Source: Sphacelaria rigidula (Eukaryota; Phaeophyceae; Sphacelariales). Taken from it: a stretch of 39,456 bases of DNA. Positions 24,301 through 36,300 of this stretch are shown piece after piece. Positions within the stretch are counted from its first letter, which is position 1. Each line of letters begins with the position of its first letter. The stretch lies in NCBI GenBank assembly GCA_964200075.2, contig CAXNAA020000012.1, positions 1 through 39,456 on the forward strand. The letters are read 5' to 3'. Below the pieces are notes generated by a model that saw nothing but the letters and a program-made list of their open reading frames with translations, ran no database searches and was not told the origin of the DNA. A program made the position numbers and the translations under genes.

Positions 24301-27300
24301 GGTTCAAAACTTTGTGCTCTTCATCCATGTGCGCAGGTAGAGTTTCGAAAAATACACATCAACATTCTATCCAAAGTGTTTTCGGTGAACCTCACGGTGA
24401 GTATCGCACACTCAACCGACTGACTGGTCATATGACGATACCTTCACCATTGACGACACCAGTTGCGAATACAACATGTAGGTGGCTATGTCTCTCAGAG
24501 CGCACCTTATATGAGCGTTTCGCTCACGTTGAAAGGGGGCATCAGCAATTTCCCCGACGCGTTTGCCAAGAAGCTAACATATCGGTTGGGCGTAAATATA
24601 AAGACCGTTTGAGTATGGATTCCTAGACGACAGTTTGTTCCACGACAGTTTTTTCAACGAAGAAAGAAAAAAATAGTCGGAACACACAGGAGGATTGCTG
24701 GCTTCACCGAAGCAGCAGCAAAGTGTGCAGCAAGCAGATATATTTTTTACAATCACAACCCGATGGCACACGGGGCGAAAGCAACAACTTGCAGCCTATG
24801 CGTTCTTAGCACGTATGTTGTTGCAGCGAAGGCTGACGTTCTTGGTGTGTAAAGTTTTTCTGACGCGTAGCACATGACTGTTTCACCTAATGCACATACA
24901 CACTGAACTGGCTTTTGCGTGTGTATCGACATCCCAGCTTTCCTGGACGCCAGTCTACACCTTTCGGTATTTGTGGGCGCATCTGCCGGGGTCACACAGT
25001 AGTTTTTTTTGTTATATTTTACATTATTTTAGTATTCCACCTTCCTCCTGCGGTGCTTACCTTATATTTTATCGCGAGAGGGGTTCAGCAGTCCCTTTTT
25101 GTCGTCGACCATGAGGTCGAATTTTGGGTACCCACGATATAGTCGCTCTCCACTGTTGGGCATTGTGTGGGAAAGAATCCCAGATCGTGTGACTGCACCG
25201 AGATTCGAACCCACGGTCCCAACCGTCAGAAGGCTTCGAGCTTACCAACTTAGCCGCCGGGGTGACCGGCATGGGCTATTAAAAACACCCCTGTGAACTA
25301 CACAGCCCAACACGACAGACCGACCACACCAGCAGGAAGGCGCTAATGTATGGTCGCCACTTTTGTGCATCGTGACAGGCAGAGCATACACCATGGAGAG
25401 GAAGTATACGACGTTATTTGATGCGATCCTAGGTGGCACCTACAGAGAACCGGAAGCAGTGTTGCTGTCCATCCACGCTGTTATGTGTCTGCACTGTTTG
25501 TAGCATATACACGGTATGTGAAACCAGCACCGTTTCTGTATTTCGAAAATCATCCCGGATCGTTGCTGGGCCCGCCAAGTAGCGCCAGGAGATCGAAATC
25601 GTAAGGCAAGTCGCGATGTAACCTCATGCTCATGCTCGTGCTTGATGACACCCACAGATATACTAAAGCAGAACACGCGGTATCTGCAGAAAAAAAAGAC
25701 ACCATCATGTCGGCTGTACTATACTGCGCGGTAGTTGCGCTCGACTGTGTGCCTGTCCTTTACTTACTGTCGGGGCAACGGAGATTGGGTGCTCGTGTGA
25801 CACACGCACGCGATGCCGCAGAACAGGAATGTATCCACAACAAGCGAAACCGTCGCAATTCTTGGAATGGGAATCATCCTGCCCAAACACTGACATGTAT
25901 GAAAATATGCCTCGCAGAGTAGATTATCTCCTCGAAGGGAAAACGGACTGTATCTCGAGGAGTATAGCTACAGTATACCTCGAGGAGAATGGAGCCTTTG
26001 AGGATGTCGTGGTCGCCGACATCGTAGTCAAGAGCCAAGGCCCGGAGCGCGGCCACCGCCAGTTCTCGCCTCTCTGCCCCCTGAGAAGGCGTCTCCCCCG
26101 TTCGAGGCTGCGAGCACTCCTGTGGAAACCAGCGACATAACATGTTAGTTGGCGCATAATTTACCTGAATGCAACGGACGAACAGTTAGACTTACTGTTA
26201 CCCGATGCTTATACATGGTGTCGCCTTGAAACCACCCGTTTTGGCAGGCGGAGCCTCCCAACGCGTCGTGAACAACTCAAGCGACACTTTCACATCATAG
26301 GTTCGATACTCTATCCAAAGAAAGTACCGCGTAAGGGAGTGCGGTGACTCGGGCTGACATAGTTTCTCGGCTATGCATCAGAGGGACCTTCGCCATGGTT
26401 CCGTAAAACAAAAATCGAGCCTCAGCTTCCAGTGGCTGCCATCGACAAGTAGACTGCAAAGCTTCGTGCGGATGAAACGTCCCACATATTTACCTCACAG
26501 AAAAACACATCAGTCGTCAGTCATCCCACCTTGAGAATTTCGAGACTGGTCGTCACCAAGCGGGCAAATTGCCGCGTCAAAGCCAGGTGAGCATTTGGCT
26601 CGCACCCTTCCACGCAGCTCAGGTAGTGTACATGAGCCCCCGGACGTTCGTCTCTTTTCGTCATGCGCACGGACACCGCATGGGAATTGAGCAGCCAAGC
26701 CTATAAAAGCACCCAATCAAGATAATCAAGATAACCAAGAGGAGCGCGTGGTGCCGTGTGAACATCAGCAATCACTGCCACCAGCAGTCATGAATTCAAA
26801 CGAAGGACACGCGCGAGCACAAAACATTTCGACAACGTCGTGCTCTCATAGTTAAGTTAAAAACATCAAAACGAGAACGGGAGCAGTGCGCAACCCGACT
26901 TTATAGATGAGATGCCCTCAATCATGGCACAGTACATATGCCCTTGTCTAGCGAGCAGCTGTTCCACAAAACTGCGGAATACAACTTAGCAGGACAAGTA
27001 CGGGGCTACGACCCTGGGGGGTAACGTTGCAAGCTTGTGCGGCAAATTGAACGCCCGACGGGTGAGGTAGAGGTGTTTCACCGCGGGTTAATTAGATCTC
27101 AGATAACGCACTTTCGATGGCTTTGATTGCTTTTGCCTTGCTGACATCATGCTCATCGAATGTCAACCTATCCACGAGAACGTCGGACCGGGAGACTGCT
27201 TCTACAGAACGGAAGCACCGGGATGATGTCACAGTACAGTAGAAGACACCAAGCACAGGAAATGCAGTGGTGTCGAGGAGACATCAAGCTGCAACAAATA

Positions 27301-30300
27301 CGCCCCTCACCATTCATGACTACAGGGGGAAAATGGCCAACAAGGTTCAGATTGTGACAATATCGGCGATCACGTTGTGGGTTTCTGCAGTTTCCTTCTG
27401 AGCGCAGGACTACCCAGTCAATTGGCCCTGAGCAAGTGATAAAGCCCTCCCTCGCGGGAACTATTTGCAGGGTCTAATTTATCGACCCGATGACACCTTT
27501 CCAGCGAAGTTGTAACAATTCCTACACCTGTGCAGCAGAGTTGGACGCCAAAATTAAAAAATCGAATTTCGATCGAGATTGTAATGACCAAAAGTTGTTG
27601 GGTGTACCTGATCTTCAGTTGCGGTGTCACATGAAAAATCGACACCGTCCGATTCTACGGTTAGAGAGAAGGGTGTTGTTATGTACTAGAGTACAAGCTG
27701 ACTCCACGCCGAAATCTCATAATCTCAAATATGTATATGCGCGAGCATTTAAAGTTAACCAAGCATCTCGTAGGAAATTGTCCCACGTAAGCACGAATTG
27801 ATTTCTTGTCACTTCAGCGAACAACGTGGAAAAAGAAGCCGGTTCACGTGTCGAGAGTGAGTTTCTTGACTCGGAGCAGGAGAGAACACTGTTTCCTAGA
27901 AACTCAGGCGCACTGACTGCAAGTCAGAGATATCGAGTTGATGCGGTGATTGCAAAACACCAGTGCAGCGACCAAGGTTTGGAGTTACCACAAGGACGCG
28001 CCACATCTCGTAGGGTGTGTGTGGGAAAATCTCAAATAATCTAACCAGATGTCCCTGTACTGTACATCCTTTCTGCAGCTATGCAACCGCCTGCAAGGCC
28101 TTCATACTACTTTTACAGCGGGGTTTCTGCCCACGCCTGACTGTTTTTCGTATGGGGCGAAAAAAGGAGGGAAGATGGCGGGGGTGCCTGAACTGAGAGA
28201 CCCGCCATCCCTTGCCATAAGAAATACTTCATGCATGCAGAATCTGCAGTGCACACACAGCTTTCACAGGGAAAATAGTGTATGGGATAATTTGGATATT
28301 TTTTCGGCGTCTTCTACCTCGACAATGTTTATTTCAAAACGAACGGACTTTATGCGTTCACAGCGCGTTCAGTATTGATGAAAACGTATAAAATGGTGGG
28401 TAATATTAACCACTAAGCACCAGAACTCGCCCGTCATGATGAAAACAGATATTAATATTAATAGCTAGGGCCATTTTGGCTTCCCCGAAGTTCATTTTCA
28501 CAAGTTGAATGGGGAGAATCGACCAACTCTAAAAAGTACAGTAGCTCCGCAGTGCAGTCGACTCAGACGGCAAGCTATAGCGCAAACGAAAGCGCATAAA
28601 ATTGCCCTTACGTCGATGCCACGCGCTAGCCTACACGACGCCGGCGTCTGTCTTGGCCGTCGCTTTCGGAGTAGGGTTTCACTGTCACCGTGTTTGAGGT
28701 TGCCCATCTCAGCAACGCACGGTCCATTCTTGAAAAGGTAAACAATAATCTCGATAACTTCATCCCAGGGCATCCTACAGATGTGATTGTACGTGCTAGC
28801 TTCGGATAAGTGCATTTCAGTACTTATCCAGCGAAAATCAACAGGTGCGTGTTGTCCATGTATCCATTCTTGTTCCAGCTTCCAGCCTCCTACACCACAC
28901 GCCACACTATGTTGAACGCTGCGTTGAGTATCTGAGCTCGAAACCCTTGCCATTTTCAAGCTACAGCCCTCCGCTTTCGTTTGAACTATCTTATAGCACG
29001 CTACTCCTTCTTTGTGTCTGTCGCGGCCGTCTTGACTGAGAAGAAAAGCCGAAAAAAAACCCGCAAAAAAGCCAAACAAATCTCAAATGTTCCCCTCATA
29101 TTTGAGGTCAAATATAGGGCGGAAGTGCTTTTATATATACGTGCCTCTGCCATAATGCGCGCATCATGGGCCCGCAAGGGGGTCATAACTAAGTATAAGC
29201 AGAGAGAAAATGACAAGCGAGAAATCACCTTCGCGGGTTGCGTCGCAGCGGCAGCGACCAGAGCTCGAGTGAGCCGCAATCCTTCCGCACGCCGTTGGGC
29301 TCTTTGATCCCTGCATCTCCGGACACGTTCCAACTCGTGAACTTCAGCTGGGCACTGCACGAACTTCATGATTCGCTCACCGACTGTGCGAATACAAACG
29401 GAGAGGAGGAATAACATGCTCAGCATGAGTGAGGCTCGTCCATGCCATGCACGGATATAGTCGTATCTAGCCGATTCTGGGCAAGATACCTATGGCGCTT
29501 GAGTCTGTGTGAGAGTATCATCTTTCCTGGCGGTTAGTCAGTCAATACTCGCCGGAATCTTTCTTCGCTCTCTCGCGCATCTCGGCAGCTTTCCGCCGGT
29601 ACGTAAGGATAGACTTGAGCTTGTGCATGGCCGTGGCCTCGTCCACCACCTCCTTCCATCTCTCCAGGAGATCCGCACCTGCTCACCGGGTCAACGATTC
29701 AGCGACAACATGAAACAAGGATGACCTACAACAGCAAACTTCATTATATATGAACATTGAAATCACCGAGTTATTGAAATGCCAGGTATTGTCCTGCTCG
29801 AGGTTAGCAACGCGATACAGATGCAAGACAAATCGCGCGTTCATAATGTTTTGCGGGTCGCCATTTGCGAGGGAGTCATACATGGTTCGAAAGTGCACAA
29901 AGTGGGACTTACGAGTACTCATGACCCTGGTGGCGATTCAGGGTAACTGTCGTCGGCCTTTGGCGTACACGGCAACTACACCAATCGGCCCCTGAGCTTA
30001 TCCCAGATGGCGATAACACGGCCGGGCATGCCAATCTGGGTCGCCGGCCAGTTCCGATCATCGCTTGCGAAAACTTACCTTGTTCCATTTGTCAGAACTC
30101 AACTTTTGACGAATTACCTGACTGACTGAAAATGATCACAGTCATTGACCCCTTACTAATAGGAATGAATGCAGCCGTGGTTACACGATAGTTGACTGCT
30201 CGCGCCTCATATTCGATCATAGGGAAACATGAAAGAGGTTCCCCCGACAGCGGGGAAGTTTGTGGCGGTGCCCGTCGACAGGCACTCAACGACAGGTATG

Positions 30301-33300
30301 ATAAAATGAACCAGAGTTTTGATTTGGCTACCCGTTATTTTCTAACTCACAAAATGAGGATTAGAAATTTTCATCTTTGCCGCCCGGTTCAAGAATGGTC
30401 TTGTCCTGAATCGTTCAAGGATGGTAAAGTGACGCTTGTGCCCGGTCCCGACATGAGATTCTCGCCATCGCCATCCCGTTCAAAGATGGTTATGTGAGAG
30501 CCTACCCTGCGGGTGAAAAGACTTGGAAAACACCATTAACCAATAGAGAGGCACCGCAGAGTTCATGGCAAAGGAACAGCACACAAGCTGCGTCGGCCCA
30601 GAAACTGATATTCCTTCATTCCACCGAATATATTATCGAGAACGGCGGCGAGACATCGTCGAGTAAAAACATCCCCGCGAACGGGGGATCCAAATGCGCG
30701 TGCCCGACAGTTGACGATGCACTTGAGTGCGCTACGACATTACAGAGAAGTCCTGTGCCACTAGTACACTGGGTCGAGAGTCGGGCCCAACAACAATTGC
30801 GGCGGCAGTTATTTTCAAAATGGCCTTCTTTGTCTGCGCTTGGGACTCTGCTGCGGCCCTTTGCTTGCGTCACCCCCGCGCGCTGAGCACGCTCTGGGAC
30901 ATGACGTCAAGCCCGCCAAGCGATCGGTGCCGCGAGAGGATCTATGTCCCCGCCATTTTTGCGAGAAGGAGAAGGACAAGTGACTGTTGACGCTATGTTG
31001 TACAATGAAGGCTACGTGGCAGCATCACCTACAGTGTTTCTGCTTGGAACTAGCCTCCAAGCACTACTCACGTAAAAAAATCCATCCCGCGGGGCAAGGG
31101 CTTCGAATTTTGGCTCAAAACCTTGACACCAGATACACAAGACATAGGCCTACTCTTGACCTGGCAATATATTTCGATATATTTTCTTACTGATACTTCA
31201 AGAGCGCTGAAAACAGCAAAAAACATTGCATCGGTCGCAGATGAGGGAGAGTAAAAAAACGGATTCTGGATAGGGGATAGGTCTCTATGTTGTCTATCTA
31301 GTGTTAACCTTCAACCCCGGATTCGGAAAACATGCGCCGCGCATGACCAATCGATTGTTTTGGCGGGGTCTTGGCCGGCCCAGCTCGTAGCATGCGACGA
31401 GTCATGCAGTGAATGCACTACGCCCATCAGAGCGATACTGGCGTGCCTGTGGTACGCAGCGTTGCGCGCGGTCAGGCTTTTGGTACTCAGCATTAGTCGT
31501 ATCTTGACGCCATGAAACAAAATCTCAACGGTCCATATGATTCAGCCTGTGATAGCAAATAGTGTGCGATATGTGTATTTTGCCAAGACGGATAAGCCAT
31601 GGTCAGCTTGCCGTGCATACAAAAAAAAACGTCACGGAGCTGGGCTGCAAGCACCGGCTCAAGACATCCCGACAAGGTTCACTCGAGGGGTTTTCGTAAT
31701 CAGTGTTGCTTGCAGCACGTAACACCCATATTTCGAAGCAAAAGTGTTGAATTACTTGGGACACAGCGTAAGCCTGGAGCAGGTCCCACGGATTAAAACT
31801 TCACCCAGATGACAAGCCGCTGCTGGCACTCGGGTTGGCTAGTTTCAACTTCTCTATAAATTCGTCAGAATGCCTCTGGATATTTACGTGGACAATGGAA
31901 CGTAGATCGGCTAGACTGAAGCCTTAGTCACGCACTATACCGCACTCACGAACGCAAAAAACAAAAACGTCGTCACCTTGAGGATGCGTAGCGGGGGAAA
32001 GTCAGCGAACTGTGGTAAACTTTCTCGCGTTGTGCCTCACCGTCAGTCATGTAGTTCTGGCTGGAGGTCCTACCCATGCTGCCGGCTCTGGAGAGTAGAC
32101 CCCACCGACGTTTGGACTGGTCCTGGGTAGACGCGCGGCAAGCCTGGGATGGGAGCGCCAACAGAAACAGGGCTCTTGACACGATACGCTCGCTTGCCTG
32201 TTGACAACACAGAAGAGACGTTGCACGACAGGTGAGAATGCACGACGTTTCACCCAAAAAATACGTTGCAATGAGGTAGAACTGGCGTTCACCTTCGTTG
32301 CAATCAAGAAAAAATGTCAACACACGGAATAAAACGTGGCGAGAAAAGAATGTAGAACCGCACGTTCATAAAAGATTCTGCCATTGGAAAAATGGTTTTT
32401 CGGCAAAACATGGCCATAGAGGCGAAACCCTCCACTCCAACCAGCGCGCCGTCATCAACAGAACTCTCACCAATCTTTTCATATTAGTCTGCGGTGCTCG
32501 GAAACATCGATAGGTGTCTTAGCATTTTTGTCAATATTTTCTTCAAGTATGGCAAAGTTGATGGAGCAGGGTAAACTGGGGGTGTATTGTCGTGCTTGCT
32601 CACAAGAATAGCAGCCTCCGCTCAACACCCAAACTAAACCTACCATCACACCTGCACAGAGAACATTGGGCAGGGCACCACACAAGGAACAACGGCATCC
32701 AGCAAAGTGACGCATGGACGGACGTCAACCCACTCCTACTATATTGGCGGTGGGGTTGTCACCACTGCCAGTGTACTCCGACCGGGGATCTCGAGGAAGC
32801 GTTGAGGGGTTCACTGGCGACTGCAATGAAGCACGAGAGTAGCTGCTCCATCAACGGGTTGCATATGCAGTACAAACGGTACAGTTCCCCACTCTCATAG
32901 TACAACACGTTTCTTATTTCACGTTGTACGGACAGTGCACACACTGCACGGGCTGTACATGTTTCAATAGCGTAAAACACACAAAACTTCACACAAACGC
33001 GAAGTGTCGTGTTGGCTTCCGATAGAGTATATGAGTTCCTCCCAACACAAGTTTTGTGTTTGCAGTCGAGGATGAATGTAACCCCGATATTTTGTGTATG
33101 TACCGCAACCCTCTGTCCGTGACGTTAGGAAGTCCGGGCATAGTGTTGTTCACGGCTATCCTTCGAAACCCATTATTTTCACGTGACAACCGTTCCCTAT
33201 AGTATACTACTCGTTCGCTGCTCCCACACAACGGTCGATTGGCAATCAGAGCGAGGCTTGGCCACAAGGGTATGCAAGAGTGGCTAGGAGAGGGCTCTTC

Positions 33301-36300
33301 CAGCAACGCCGGTTTTGATCAAAGCGTCGTGTGGTGTGATAGCTAACGAGTTATTTCCAGGCACACGCGCTGTAATGTGCCACGAGTCTCTCGTCGTTTT
33401 GTCAAACCGCACGGAACAGCAGACCGCACCGAGCAGCAAACCGCAGAACACTAGGCTTGGCTTGCTTCAGCACGGTAAGGCCCAGCAAAATGGTCACGTT
33501 TCAAACGCAAAGTTGGAGATAATTCACCGCTTTATCCTGCGATCGAAATGACCACCTCGCCTTCTTTACATATCATCCTACATGATTGATTGATAACGAT
33601 TGTTGCACATTGCACATTACTTCATTTCCAAGGGATTCAGACGATGGAATACTGTCGCTGCATTTGCACTCTCGACGTAATTTTTCGCCTCAGCATTCGG
33701 TTCAAGTAACATCGACAAATGCTGCCAGAAACTCCTCATCATCTGATTCTAGTGGGGGTCCGGGTAACCTCTTCATGGCCCCTACTCCCGAATCACGAGA
33801 AAGCCGTCTGCGTTGGAATTACGCCTTTGCTTACTTCGTTGACCACGACGTATGTGAAATATCGCACTTCACGACGGTTCTTCTGCACAGGGAGCACTAT
33901 CCACGAATACCGGATTAAAAGTATGATTCGGTACCAAGGCTCTACAGAAGATCATGAACCATGCATGCTATGTGGGAAATACCCGTTGCAAAATCTTGTC
34001 GACAATATCGCCCTGTATTTGACAAGGAGGAGGATAGAAGACCAACTTCATCTCATACTTCGTCACTTTTTCCAAGTGCTACGACCTGCACCTTTCACAA
34101 CACGGGCGAACTCGCAGAGTCAAGTATTACGTAGGATGAGACGGCATTGATTGTACGTGAAACTTGCCTCCGTGATGACCTTTTCCTCGGCCCCTTGATA
34201 AACTGAAGGGCCGCGGGTGAGAACAGGTCGAGTGGCCGGGGCAGGCTCATCGACTATCGTGGTGCTACCAGAGTTTGTCCGGATGATTGCGTCGGAAGCA
34301 ATTGCCTGGTGAAAGCAACCGTTATAAGGCAAGTAAGCGAGGGAGAGGGGTCTCGGTAAAATATTAGATCGTGAAGCGTCCATGACAGTGACACGCAGAC
34401 AAGACAACAGCAAACAGTGGAATAAATGACTAGGAGGAAGTCAGGACAATTGCAGGCTTGTGCTGAGTGCCACTGCACAGTTGCTTGTGGTACGCGATCT
34501 ACGGTCTTCATGAACTTCTTACTCTGATACTCTGAAAACGATAATGCAAGGGGTACGGGCTTATGGAACTCTAGTCCTCTGTTCACGCTAGTAAGTACAC
34601 ACCTGTTGCCTCTGTTTCTCGATTTGACTTTCAACCGCGTCGCGTACGTCTCCATAGTTGAAATACTGCCGCATTTGTTGTCCGAACCTCCAGGTTTTGG
34701 TCAACGCCTGCGTGCAATGTGAACATCTCATTTGTAAGATACATACATGCATAGATCTCACGGAACGGGGTTGTTGACAACAAACGACGATTGGACGAAT
34801 AAACGCCAGCACACTGCAAAAGCATCAGCAAAAACCACGTGTGAACGCAAATGGTCTTGACAAGAACACTTCAACCCTTGCAGTGAAACATCGATGGTCG
34901 TTGAGATTTTTCCATGTGAGACGCTTGCCGACGACGTCTTTGTAAGGCAGCACCGTGAGACTATAAAAACAACAATGGCGCAATAAACTGCAATAACGCC
35001 ATGTATTCACGAACAGTGCATGCAGGTTATCCCCACCAGGCAGCGGCATCGTCCTCACTTTTCATGGGTAGCGATTTAGTATGCACCGCGATATCCTGCA
35101 CAGTACGTTCACGTAATGTAGGGCAGATATGTCGAGGGCAACCCGAAAGGTAAAGCAACGAATGTTGATATCGTGCTCCTTAAGGACCATACCAAGAAAG
35201 GCTAACGCGACAAACGATGTGGTTATAAAGGATGCTACGGTGCGGCGCCCAGACTAACCTTTGATGGCGTCTCGACGCGTCCTTCTGCCAGCGCCAAAGC
35301 GTCGCTTCCCAGTCCCTGGTGCCATATCAGGGCAGCGCAAGTTGCATACACCGCACGATTGACCGCCTCGACGGACCCCTGGTCCTCACCCACCTTTGCT
35401 CGCATCGCTTTGCACAGCCTAATTGATTGCAAACACGCGCACAGGATGAGGATCAGAAGCAAATCGATGACATGATATGCGTCGGCATGCAAAGAGAATT
35501 CCCATCGACAAAACAGTAGTACAAGAAGGAGCTACTTCGCAACCAGAAGTTTGGAACGTCTACACTCTTGGCGAATCAATGAGTGGTGGAGTGGGAGGAC
35601 ACTGTAACAGTACGGTAAGTAAGTACGACAACCGTACTTTCAAATCTTCATTTGCGCTTGCTTCAGGCACCAACAATCACATTCCACAGCCAGTACCGAG
35701 TCAAGCGACAAATGACAAAGAAAACCCAGCTATCCCCTATATCTTGATTCCACTGTTTTCACCGCGGGGTCGCCGCATGAGGTTCCCCCAGACGTTGCGC
35801 ACAAAATCGCATTTTCGCAGACCCCAGACTTTCGAATTTGCATGCCCTCCAGTAATTCATGTTCTGAAACTACAGTGAACGTTTTCTCGTGGTTTTTACA
35901 GACTACAGGCAACTATGATGGTTGACACTGCAGCAAAGGCTTAATATTTTCGTGGGTGCACTCACGCGCTGCCGTGGGTATCTTTCAGCCTATCCACCAC
36001 TCCCAGTAAGCATTCCAGCTCGCGACATCGGGGTTGCGTGGCCGGGTTTCCTATCCCACCATCACTGGCCGCTGCTGGCAGCAGCTGTCGCGCTCCCTCC
36101 GACGTCGCCCTTGATAGCTCACTGCTCATCCTTGCTTCGGGAAAAATAGCTGCAAGTACTGGAGCCACCGGAGCAGACATGGCTGACGCACCCGAGAGAA
36201 CTGCGGGAGTGACAGCTCGACGGACAACGAGGCAAGATATTATCAGATTGAATTTGAGCACTCAAGATTGGTTTTATCTAGACATACCTTGGCAATACCA

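Noticed and set aside
25190-25268. Functional tRNA gene
   Set aside because: A and B boxes are good but acceptor and T stems do not pair as in a tRNA; a SINE head fits better.
28395-28465. TAATATTAA palindromes resembling a rolling-circle origin nonanucleotide
   Set aside because: The motif is imperfect, no Rep-like frame is nearby and the region is simply A/T-rich.
29985-30070. Open block reading NWPATQIGMPGRVIAIWDKL on the minus strand
   Set aside because: No acceptable splice sites in a matching phase; exons 8 and 9 already join.
30081-30119. Apparent 39-nt microexon with good acceptor (TCAGTCAG) and perfect AAG|GTAAGT donor on the minus strand
   Set aside because: Exons 8 and 9 join in frame without it, and in the required phase it reads a stop codon.
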